Of a DNA stretch of 64,000 bases, positions 17,201-26,530 are shown piece after piece. The notes under the pieces were generated by a model, which ran no database searches, was not told the origin of the DNA, and saw nothing but the letters and a program-made list of their open reading frames with translations. Source of the stretch: Sinohyriopsis cumingii (Eukaryota > Mollusca > Bivalvia > Unionida > Unionidae); assembly GCA_028554795.2 (NCBI GenBank), contig CM068832.1, forward strand, positions 88,563,011 to 88,627,010, in the 5' to 3' direction. Position 1 is the first letter of the stretch. The number at the start of each line of letters is the position of its first letter. The position numbers and the translations under genes were made by a program.

Positions 17201-18060
17201 TTAGATGAGCCACATCGAGATCAGTTATGTCTGATTGCTTATGATGAAACTCACTGCGTTTCAGAATGGTATGTAGTGTTTTGAATCGGTTGAAATTTAA
17301 AGCTCGAAATTTTAACCGACCAATCATCGTGTATAATCTATTATAGAAATGTGTTACCTTTTTCATTTAAAATTAATTATATTGTATACGTCACCTAATA
17401 ATATTGTACGGTCTCGTACTGGTTGATACTGGTAATGAATGAGCACATGAATGCAATGGGTTATAATGTATTGACACCCGCAAAAGTCAACATTCCCAAA
17501 GAAAAATTTTCAAAGAATTGAACATAAATCATGCATCATCAATTTTACGGAAAATAATAAATGAACGTTTGATCCAGAATAGTTCTTCTCTTGTAGCCAG
17601 CTTTTTGTATTGTTGATGTTGTGTGCTGTTGCTATTGTTGTTGTTTCTTTTTTTTTGCTAGTGTTCTCCATTCGACCGATCTTCGATTATTGTAAGTATT
17701 CGTTATATCACCAATTGTATCTGTACTCGCTCTCTGTCTCTCTCTCACACACACAGACACATACACATAGTATATAAATTCATATCTTATCATTTCGCGG
17801 CTAAAAACACTTGTCATCATTGAAGGGGTGAAAAATTCAGACCAGAATTTCGAGAGATTTCAGTCCTGAGAAATTTCACTGGCTGTCCTTGGGTTGCGCT
17901 CACAGCTACAGGTACCTCAAAAGTGAAAGAAGAAGATATATTTAAGTATCTTTTGTTTGACCCAAGTAGAACAATCACAATCGCAGTCTTACCAGATAGG
18001 TATTTACCCCACCTCTCTTTCTCTCTCTTATCTTTGGTGGTCCCTGGGACTTCTAGCTAT
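14241..18060. other. stretch without recognisable gene
   Basis: AT-rich sequence with short (AC)n runs near 16190 and 16940 and a short perfect hairpin at 16094-16113 (GAGGACTT-GTGT-AAGTCCTC). No splice-bounded or motif-bearing frame found. Confidence 0.5.
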
Positions 18061-18462
18061 GTTAAGATACAGAGGCCGTTGAGGCAACCCCCTTTGTTCT
18101 AAAATTGCATATAGGATGTTGTATCTGTAACTTTCTCCCATCGCCTGTTGTGGGTATTGCATAAAAATTCAAAAAGAATTTGGAATAAAATATATTTATT
18201 TTGTTTTTGATTAGGGTTGGTCTTTCCTTTTTTGATAATTGCGTGCTTAAAGTTATTTCATTTTGGCTAGTACTCCCCTCCTTAGGCATTACACCTTTTG
18301 GCTGGTTTTCTTGACATGTTTGAAAGTAATATTTCTAGTGATCCTCACCATGGATCTATGGTCCATTGTTTGCTATATGTGTGTGTTGGTATACTGTTCT
18401 GTATTTGCTATAAGCCTTTTGTGTTTTTGTTTGGACTGGCTGCAGGTTTCTAATAGTTATAG

Positions 18463-18900
18463 TTATATTCTGCTCTTCCCCAATCTCGATTTATATTGGT
18501 GTGTAATTTTCTTGGTTAATAATTTATATATTATATATACAAGCCCGTACTGTATGTTTGCTATAGTAGACACTTTATTTAAAATATCTTTCCCGCATCT
18601 TATCATTGCATCACTAATATAGTTTATAATTTCGTCATAGATTTTCATATCATTAACATTATTAATATATAAAATATGTCTCCATTTCGTCCACACTGTC
18701 GCCCATTGCATCACTGGGTTTGTGATTTCTACACTAACTTGAGTTTTCTTATGAAACTCCTGTTTTATGATTGTGTATATGATCTCATATTTCGTTTCCG
18801 TCCATATTTTGTCATTATTTATATATCTCAAAATGATATATTTTACATGGTTCAAATATCTTGGAGGTTCTATGAGTTTGGTCAGTATGTTGTTTTTGAA
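18463..18900 (-). pseudogene. unidentified AT-rich minus-strand open frame
   Basis: A 130-codon frame from an ATG at 18855 that stays open upstream to about 18900 without a start. It is rich in Ile, Asn, Lys and Tyr. Two Trp-containing stretches (WATVWTKWRHIL and a preceding EITNPV) give it a weakly protein-like look, loosely recalling the C-terminal part of some LINE reverse transcriptase ORFs. I cannot confirm that. A plus-strand frame of 119 codons overlaps it, and a further minus-strand frame lies at 18062-18289. The stretch may be a fossil coding region or simply AT-rich sequence free of stops. Confidence 0.2.
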
Positions 18901-18913
18901 GATTTATGGTAGA

Positions 18914-18919
<6 letters not shown>

Positions 18920-18990
<71 letters not shown>
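18920..18990. repeat. (AT)n microsatellite
   Basis: Pure AT dinucleotides. Confidence 0.97.
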
Positions 18991-18994
<4 letters not shown>

Positions 18995-19122
18995 AAAAAT
19001 AAATGTATAACGCTGTCAATGCATATTTTTTCTCCCTTTATTCATATTTCTTATCCTATTTAAGACAATAGTAGTTTTCCTGTATGTGAGTAGAGGGATG
19101 CCAAACCTCCCACCAGTTTTGA

Positions 19123-19153
<31 letters not shown>

Positions 19154-19924
19154 TCGTTGACTTCTCAGACCCCGACTGCTCTTTAATACCTCTTCTTTTG
19201 ATTGATTGGGAATAAAATGAATGACAATGATACAGCGACATAATCTTGAGTATAAACTTGTTATTCCGTAGAGAACGAAGGAAAGCGTCTGTTGTTATTA
19301 TCCAATTATCCAAATTATTCATAAAAGGATGGAGTGTATATTATAAGGTACATGCAAATTGCTCTCCAGCTATTGAACAGATTAACCCTACATTTTGTGC
19401 AGTGCGATGACAGGAGATCAAAAGTAATGTTTCCACCCTTGCATACCTAATTTTTGTTGACGGGAAAAGAAATACAATTACATATATATGTCCTCGTCAA
19501 TACTTGGGCACTCGTACATAACCGAATGGCTGCACACGAGTATAATCGAAATTAAGTAAGTCGTCCTGGATTGTTTTGGGCACCATTGACTGACGCCGCC
19601 TTCACCCTCCACTCCACTCCCACCTTAGCGCCACTAAAGATAAGTGAAAAGAAAAAACAAAATTAAAATAACTAGATAACAATATCCTTGCTACCTCTGT
19701 CATCGATTATAATCTCATTTATGTGATCTTAGTGGAGCAAAATAAAACGTACGATGTTTGATACATTTGTTACACTAATATTTAAATTTTAAACCTGAGC
19801 AACATATAATAGTCATACGCAGGAGAAACTTTTCTCGCATTTTATAGTCATTCTTTATTACGACAAATAGTAATATAAATAGTTTGTAGTGCACCTAGTA
19901 CTAATAACAATAATAATTGTGCAG

Positions 19925-20045
19925 GTCTAACATATTCCTAGATATTGCTGAAGCATCAGCAGACTGTGAAGAAGACCTCAAGTGGTTTCTTCATCACATC
20001 AAAATAGATGAGGCTGTCATCCAAAAAGACAATTATTTATTGCAG
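19925..20045 (+). pseudogene. RecQ-like helicase, exon (motif IV region)
   Basis: This exon follows a TGTGCAG acceptor and ends at TGCAG|GTACAT. It encodes a helicase segment beginning NIFLDIAEASAD and, after a one-base frame change in an A5 run near 20022-20026, the helicase motif IV core KKTIIYCR. In invertebrate RecQ-like proteins the equivalent region sits at the start of RecA-like domain 2, which helps couple ATP hydrolysis to 3'-5' strand separation. Splicing to the exon at 20853 gives TIIYCRTYSAVF with the reading phase kept across the junction, which strongly supports a real intron. The N-terminal helicase domain (Walker A, DEAD/DEAH box) is not recognisable upstream, so the gene is partial. 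It is either a pseudogene or a functional gene with assembly indels. Confidence 0.72.
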
Positions 20046-20108
20046 GTACATATATAATACCCCACCACAAATGCGACAGAAATATTCATGTATTATTATT
20101 ATTATTAT

Positions 20109-20152
<44 letters not shown>

Positions 20153-20810
20153 TTGTTTGTGATGTTGTTGTTGCTGTCGTAGTAATAATTGTAGCAGCAA
20201 ATTTCTTGCTTTTCTTAATTAATCATTGTCTTTTTCGGACACATAATAGTCGCAGTAGTATGCTTTAGGAGAATGTATTAGCCGACGTTTGTCAGTAACT
20301 CAGTCTGACATATTCAGCAAGTTTTGATAAGTTGTTCCTAGAAACTGTCTGCTTTCTTTATGTATTTCAGGGCTCTCTTTGTCACCATTGTGAATTTGTG
20401 TGTGTGTGTGTGTGTTTGTGTCTGTGTGTGTGTGTGTGTGCGTGTGTGTGTGTGTGCACTTTAAAAACATCAATAACTATTTCATGATGTGGGAGCGAAA
20501 TGTCTTTCACAATGACACATTGGGGCAGTCGACCCGCGCTGGTCTGCTACATTGAATTAGCTACTCTTGAATTTCGAGTCTGACCCTCTAACAACTGAGA
20601 TGCCACGGCTCTGGTCAAACACACAACAATGACAATGTCTGTGTGCTTGTGTGTGTGTGTGTGTGTGTGCGTGTTCGATTTGTTTCGCGAGGGATTAAAA
20701 TATGAACGAGAAAGTTTATATTTGCAGTCAAAACAGGAGATGAAGAAGTGAGTCGGATGTACATGCTCTAATACCAGCAGTGCGGGGAATATTTCATATG
20801 AAAAGGATCG

Positions 20811-20848
<38 letters not shown>

Positions 20849-20852
20849 TCAG
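20046..20852 (+). other. intron of the RecQ-like gene, filled with microsatellites and a SINE
   Basis: Bounded by GTACAT at 20046 and TTATTATTTCAG ending at 20852. It contains (TTA)n and (TAG)n at 20091-20150, (GT)n at 20397-20456 and 20648-20670, (ATT)n at 20812-20848, and a minus-strand tRNA-like SINE. The (ATT)n tract supplies the pyrimidine-rich context of the acceptor. Confidence 0.7.
20470..20628 (-). mobile_element. tRNA-derived SINE, family 3
   Basis: Read on the minus strand, the head is GCCGTGGCATCTCAGTTGTT AGAGGG (A-box type), with a B-box-like GCGGGTCGACTGCCCC near 20525-20540 and then CAATGTGTCATTGTGAAAGA CATTTCGCT. The last part matches the widespread invertebrate SINE body that follows a tRNA head (usual form GTGTCCTTGGGCAAGACACT). 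It is separated from families 1 and 2 by its body sequence. Confidence 0.7.
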
Positions 20853-21428
20853 AACATACAGTGCTGTTTTTAATGTTTGGTCCTGGTTGGTTGAAGAAAT
20901 TGGAGACCAAGTATACACAGGCGAAAAAAAAGCAAAGACACTTTTGATTGACATGTATCATTCCTCCACGGAAAAGGTGACACAGCACAGATAATCAAGG
21001 AATTTCGAAGACCCGAAAGCATAATTCGTTGTCTAGTTGCTACGGTAGCACTCGAAATGGGGATCCAAATCAGCGATATAGATATTGCTATTCACTGGGG
21101 ATGGACAAAGAGCATTCTGAGCTATTGACAAAGATTGGGAGATGTGCCAGAGATGGGAGTAAAGGTTATGCTTGTCTCCTTCCTTACAGGATAAGCATGA
21201 TGAACTCGAAACAAGATAGAAATTGCCAAAGGTCGGCATGTCTGTTTAAGAAGACAAATTCTTTAGGCATTGTGGATCCTCGAAATGGGTACACTTCCCG
21301 CTGACTTGAAAGAATGTTCCTTGGGAAGTTGCAATATATGCTCTTGCGACAAATGTAATTTTTGTGTAAATTGTTGTAACACTTCTCAATGCGGTAGACA
21401 CAAGGGAAGAAGAAAATATTGTCTTTGA
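20853..21428 (+). pseudogene. RecQ-like helicase, last exon (motifs V-VI, Cys-rich tail)
   Basis: It starts after TTTCAG with TYSAVFNVWSWLVEEIGD, followed by a LIDMYHSSTEKVTQ segment. Next are IIRCLVATVALEMGIQISDI (motif V type) and, after a frame change, IGRCARDGSKGYACL (motif VI, with the arginine-finger region). A last frame yields LKECSLGSCNICSCDKCNFC and further Cys, ending in a stop at 21426-21428 with ATTAAA directly behind it. The order matches the C-terminal half of the RecQ-like proteins common in cnidarians and molluscs, which end in a Cys-rich tail. Frames break by single bases near 20991, 21124 and 21265. Whether this is decay or assembly error cannot be told from sequence alone. 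Confidence 0.78.
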
Positions 21429-21433
21429 TTAAA
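21428..21433 (+). promoter_or_regulatory. possible poly(A) signal ATTAAA
   Basis: ATTAAA overlaps the terminal stop of the helicase frame. It is a common variant poly(A) signal but short enough to occur by chance here. Confidence 0.3.
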
Positions 21434-21517
21434 ATATAACATTATCCACATGTTATAAGATATGATGTAAAATTATGACAGACGTATGTATGAATATCTT
21501 TATGTATGTCTTTATGA

Positions 21518-21746
21518 ATGTATGTATGTATGTATGTATGTATGTATGCATGCATGCATGCATGCATGTATCTATCTATGTATGTATGTATTTATGTATG
21601 TATGCATGTATGTATGTATGTATGTATGTATGTATTGATAAATACCATTTTAAATGTTATTAATAAAGTTCATCATACTAATCATGCTATAAGTAATGTT
21701 AAGTATTAACATGTATGTATGCATGTATGTAGGTACGCATGTATAC

Positions 21747-21779
<33 letters not shown>

Positions 21780-21955
21780 TGTATGTATGTATGTATGTAT
21801 GTATGTATGTATTCATAAATACCATTGCAGATGTTTTTTGCTAATGTTCATCATAATAATCATGTTCTTCTTATAAGTAATGTAAAGTATTAACATGTAG
21901 ATATGTATATATGTCAACTTTCCATTTATACCATTGTAAATGTTATTAAATATGA
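21518..21955. repeat. (GTAT)n arrays alternating with a conserved core
   Basis: A core beginning ATAAATACCATT and continuing to AAGTATTAACATG occurs at about 21634-21710 and 21812-21898, with a partial third at about 21917-21955. (GTAT)n arrays at 21518-21635 and 21711-21811 precede the first two. Spacing of the cores is about 177 and 110 bp. The pattern resembles microsatellite-seeding elements, in which a short mobile core carries or spawns a tetranucleotide array. Confidence 0.8.
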
Positions 21956-22103
21956 TTGAAAATAGGCCCACTAGTAATAATAATAGATTAATATTAATAA
22001 TATTAATATTATTATTGTGTATCACATATTCACATCTGAATACAGTTTGTGGTCTTTTTACAATTTATGTATCATTCACTGTATCGCACATTTCTGACAT
22101 GAC

Positions 22104-22141
<38 letters not shown>
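22104..22141. repeat. (TC)n microsatellite
   Basis: TC dinucleotides. The Ser-Leu frame across it is an artefact. Confidence 0.97.
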
Positions 22142-22143
<2 letters not shown>

Positions 22144-23425
22144 AATTTATGCCGTAACGGCACAGTTCCCACCAAAGTATTAGTCAGTTCCCAGTAACAT
22201 ATGCAGCGCTAGACGGTTTCCACGCCTTACTCTTAACTTGTGGTGATGATGCTTTACACGCATGCATGGGTAATTCAAATATGAGGTCAACAGCAGATGA
22301 ATACACAGGTGTTCTGTTGTGACAGGGATTTATACTAAAAAGTGAGTGTTCTAAGGGATTCAAATCAGTGGATCATTAGAAGAGGGATTATACTTACCGT
22401 CTGGATACAAAGGTTAGTCAAAATCAGTTTATTAATTAATAGCTTGCGGTCCGATCATCTGATTTATACACAGGCGGACGCTTCAGCACAATTAGTGCAT
22501 TCCGCCGTTGGTCTCCGCCGCCAGTCAAAACAAAAATAAAAGGTGGAGAAGAACTTGTTGGTCTAATCTAAGATATGATCAGGCTCAATAAATGGGCTGT
22601 GTTCCGTGATTGTCAAATGACTTAAATAAGTAGAAATGTGCAATTGCCTAAATTGCCTTAGAAATACTTGTGAACTATTTTGTTGGGCATAAGTGTTCAG
22701 TGTGTAAATATGATTTAGCTGACTAAATTAAAAAAAAAATAAAGTTTTATATCTCATATTTCATTTTATATGATGTGAATTCGCGATGTAGTAAAAGTAC
22801 TGATACGGTAATATAACTTCTGCCAGAACAACAAGTTCATTGTAATCTATATGAAGAAATTGAATTGACTCAGTAACATGTGGGACACATCTTTTCAAAG
22901 AGGGGATCAGTGTGACAAAATTAGATACCTGCGGAGTGTGATGCTACAATGATAGGGGCAATTATGTTTTCCCTATAGAACTGGTTGAAACAATTAGAGC
23001 TATTAATTACTGTCTGCCTGAGGGCAATGATTCTAGGGAGTGAGAACCCTTGCTTTCGTGTGTCACATATCCGGTTTTAATTAGACTGAAATATGATCTG
23101 GGAGAGTGGTGTTAATAAGATTCACATGCTTGAGAGAAGAGAGGTTTTGTAGCTCTCAGTGTGAAAGGATTAATTAGATTTCCCCTTTCTCTGTTCTAAC
23201 GGATGGTTAGATTGTAACTCTACAGGAAAGTATTGGTTTTCTTGTGTAATGCAACACAAGGCTAAAGTAGTGTACATAGTGCATATTGTGAATAAACATG
23301 TAAATAGCAGAATTTTTTTAATGGATTTATTTCTGAACCCATCACGTTACAGTATAAACAAATTCCATCAACACAGTTGGGTTTAAGCAACATTTAGTTT
23401 TCTTTCATTCTTATCTTCACACGAG
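22142..23425. other. stretch without recognisable gene
   Basis: No motif-bearing frame, RNA gene or repeat recognised. Confidence 0.5.
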
Positions 23426-23760
23426 GCCAGAATATCCGTCCCAACTAGCCAAGAGTCATTGATCCACTTCTTTCATCGCTGATGTGGAACTATGTGCATC
23501 TGCGACACTTTGCTCACTAAGACGATTCTGGAACCGGAATATCTACCCCATATACTGTAACCAACACGTATTGGTCCACTTATTTTATCGCTGATGCAGA
23601 ACTATGCGTTTGAACTAACCTTTGCTCGCTAAGATGACTCTGGAGCGAGAACATCTAGTCCCATCTTCTCTAGCCATGGTCCGTCGATCCAATTCATTCG
23701 TCGTTGATGTGTAACTAAGTATTTCAACAACTATACGCCAGCTAGAATGACCAAGTCTGC
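23426..23760. repeat. degenerate 110-bp tandem repeat, 3 copies
   Basis: Three units share AATATC(C/T), then a GTCCACTTATTTTATCGCTGATG segment, GGAACTATG, TTTGCTCACTAAGA and GACTCTGGA. Unit starts are near 23431, 23538 and 23650, giving a period of 107-112 bp. Divergence is high. Confidence 0.8.
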
Positions 23761-25425
23761 ATAGAATCACAATATGCATTCACGAGGGTTACAGCAATTG
23801 TTTATTGAGCAAAAATTACTTACATGCTTAGCATTCATTGTTCTTGCTTTCTTACACATATTAATCTTTCGAAACAAAATTCATGACTACTTTAGCGGGA
23901 TCCACTGCTCCTTGCAACATATTACCATGATATTGCACAACAACCGATTAAAGCAAATTATCAAAGCAAAAATACAATAATTTGTGAACGTAAAGGTACT
24001 CGTGAAGTCTGCTAGTGCGTGTGTTTTGTGTGGCTACAGGGGTGATTATTGGAGAGCAGGAAGAACTTTGTGATTGCTATTTGAAATTAAAACTTACTTG
24101 CTTATAATTAAAGACTAACTGCAAACAACAAAAATCCTGGTCAGCTGTAGCATAGTGCACCTTCAGATCAGAGGTTATGTTGTTTGTTCTGCTGATAACT
24201 CCTAACGAACTGCGCATACCCATTTCTGCCATTATATAATTTGATGGTTATAGTAAGTACCAACATATTGCTTCCATGTATCGCATGTTGGTATGTTTGA
24301 TGTCGCCACAATTCCTGTTTTAAAGACTGCATCAAATGCACCCGAAACACGTTGCTCTAGAAACCACTTGTTCAAACTAATTAAAAAACATAATTGTGCC
24401 AATTAGTGGGTGGAGCATTTTCAGTACATGAAAGAGGTATGTTGGTATTATTTAGTGTACCTCCCACCATCTCTCCAGAGATAGGGATATATAAGAGTAT
24501 CCTATGCTAATACAAGCATAGATTCAGGAAGAAAAGCGAATAATAATATGTTTAATAATGACTTACCATCCTTCTGTTCATCCATCCATCCTTATGTCAC
24601 ACAATCTTCTGGATGCACCTAGTCTCTCAAATTTAGATGGATTACCATGAAACTATGGTTATATTATAATCATCATATGTCGATGCATGTATAAAAAAAA
24701 TCACTTTGCTTACATTATGCTTATACCAAATATTGCTCTTTTGACTTGCAGCGAAATGCAGCATATGACAATTTTTGTAATGAAACTTACAGTATTTGCC
24801 CCAAAAAATTACAAATGTTATCCAGGCATGATGGGGTTTTTACATTTGTACAAATGATGGTAATAAGCCATCAAATATGGCCACTTCCACTATCAATAAC
24901 AACAAATTAAGAAGCTTATCTAAAAAGATCACTAACTGAATTAGATCAACTTTAACAGAACAAATCCTGGCATAAAGCTAGGCATTTCAGTATTGGGCAA
25001 ATCATGTGCTTTTGATAAAGATTGGAATAAAACCTTTAAGCAACTGTTTTCACAATGTATCTTATCAACTGGAATAAATTTGTACAGAAAGCACCATAGT
25101 GATCCAGAGTTCTTGACGAACTGTTCTTGTATTTGATGGTTGGACAAATATCAATGAGGTGAGACATTTGTTTAAATAATGTTCTCTAACCTCCATTTTA
25201 TTGCTTGATTAATAGTCAGTACTTGTGTACAAACTTCCCAAATAAGCAGGTATAATTTCAATATTTTACAAGTTATACTTTCATTATGTTACAATACACT
25301 AAATATACCCTGTGTAAATAGATTATTAATTAAATATTTATGAAAAATAAAATTGATTGAAATAATGCTTAATATTGAGAAGTCATAGGGCATACAGTTG
25401 TATTATAAATTTTTCTATTAGAATT
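23761..25425. other. no gene; one unit of the 155-bp repeat at 24565-24780
   Basis: Near 24580 the words CATCCATCCATCCTTATG and AGATGGATTACCATGAAACT match the left module of the composite repeat seen again at 42.2 kb. The rest shows no recognisable gene. Confidence 0.5.
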
Positions 25426-25429
25426 GAAC

Positions 25430-26530
25430 CGATTTGTAGCCCATGTCTTCTTTGGAAGTTCGTCCTTGCATTCGATCACGGTTTCTTGAGTTATGCCTTA
25501 TTGGCTTGGACATCATAGTTAATCCGGTCATTCAGGTAGCAGGTCCTAAATGAATATGGTACAGATCTGACATCAGATATAGCCCATATGGTAGCCTTCT
25601 TTTAAATCTTGTCATAACTCTACTTAATAGGAAAGTCGTATTGATGTTGGGCTTCACCAGAAGCCTTCTTATGATGTCCAGTTAGTCTTAAATGAAAATA
25701 GTGAGGATCTGACGTCCAGTATGACTGCCACAGTAACATTCTTGAAAATCTTATTATTGATACCCCTCTTGAATGGAAAGTCATATCTTGAAAATATAGT
25801 TATCTCTACTCCTCTCCAAATGGATGACAATATCAACATGAGGTCTTACCAATAGATTTTATATGACACCTAGTTGGTCCTAGAAGAAAATGGTGCCGGT
25901 TATACATTCATTATGGCTGCCATGACAACTGCCTTCATAATTGTGTCGTCACTGCTTCCTCTAAATGGGTGATCATCATGACATGTGGTGTTCTCCAATA
26001 GTCTTTAAATACTATCAATTTTGTCATAAATAAAAATGGTGCCAAACGACACCAATATGTGTATCGACAACTCTGGTGGCCAAAGCGGTTAGAGCGTCAA
26101 CCTCAAATGAGGGAGGTCCGGGGTTCAAACCCCTGAAGATTCAAACTTATAAAAATGGTACCAGCAGCTGCCTCGCTTGGTGCATTAAGAAGTTAGTGTT
26201 AGAACTCGTCAGTCTGGTGTCAGGATAATGTGACTGGTTGGAATATGATGCTATATGATTGCGACATGATGCCCTAGTAATAGACATCAGTATAAGTGTC
26301 ATACTGCAGAAATTAGCGATATGATTGAAAAATTGTTAAAGCTACGTTAAAAATCCAAATCATTCAAACACACTCAATATGTTTATCACAACCACAAATA
26401 TCATTATTACTGAGGAGTATATGAGATAGTTTTAACACTTAGCAGTTGAAAAGACGAAATGGTCAGAAATTCTATTTTACTAATATATCGTCATTCCCTT
26501 TGAGGGACTCTTGATATTATTAGCAAGATT
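25430..26530 (+). repeat. composite 142-bp-unit repeat with a nested SINE
   Basis: Units contain GGTCCTAAATGAA (25540), GTCCAGTTAGTCTTAAATG (25676), CACCTAGTTGGTCCTAGAAG (25866) and a decayed fourth (GTCATAAATAAAAATGGTGCC, 26022). Each is followed by segments of the type GATCTGACATCCAGTATGGC and CTTGAAAATCTTGTTATC. The right-end module resumes at about 26400 (TTTTAACACTTAGCAGTTGA, then GAGGGACTCTTG near 26502). A SINE with flanking duplication splits the copy. Confidence 0.8.
26071..26374 (+). mobile_element. tRNA-derived SINE, family 1, with target-site duplication
   Basis: The head is CTCTGGTGGCCAAAGCGG, the B-box GGGGTTCAAACCCC lies near 26120, and the body and TTAAAGCTACGTTAAAAATC tail are intact. 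Flanks CAATATGTGTATCGACAA (26053-26070) and CAATATGTTTATCACAAC (26375-26392) look like an 18-bp duplication with one substitution and one indel. Removing the SINE rejoins the composite repeat, so the insertion is younger than its host repeat. Confidence 0.88.

Noticed and set aside
21475-21709. Met-Tyr-Val-Cys frames
   Set aside because: Translation of (GTAT)n arrays only.
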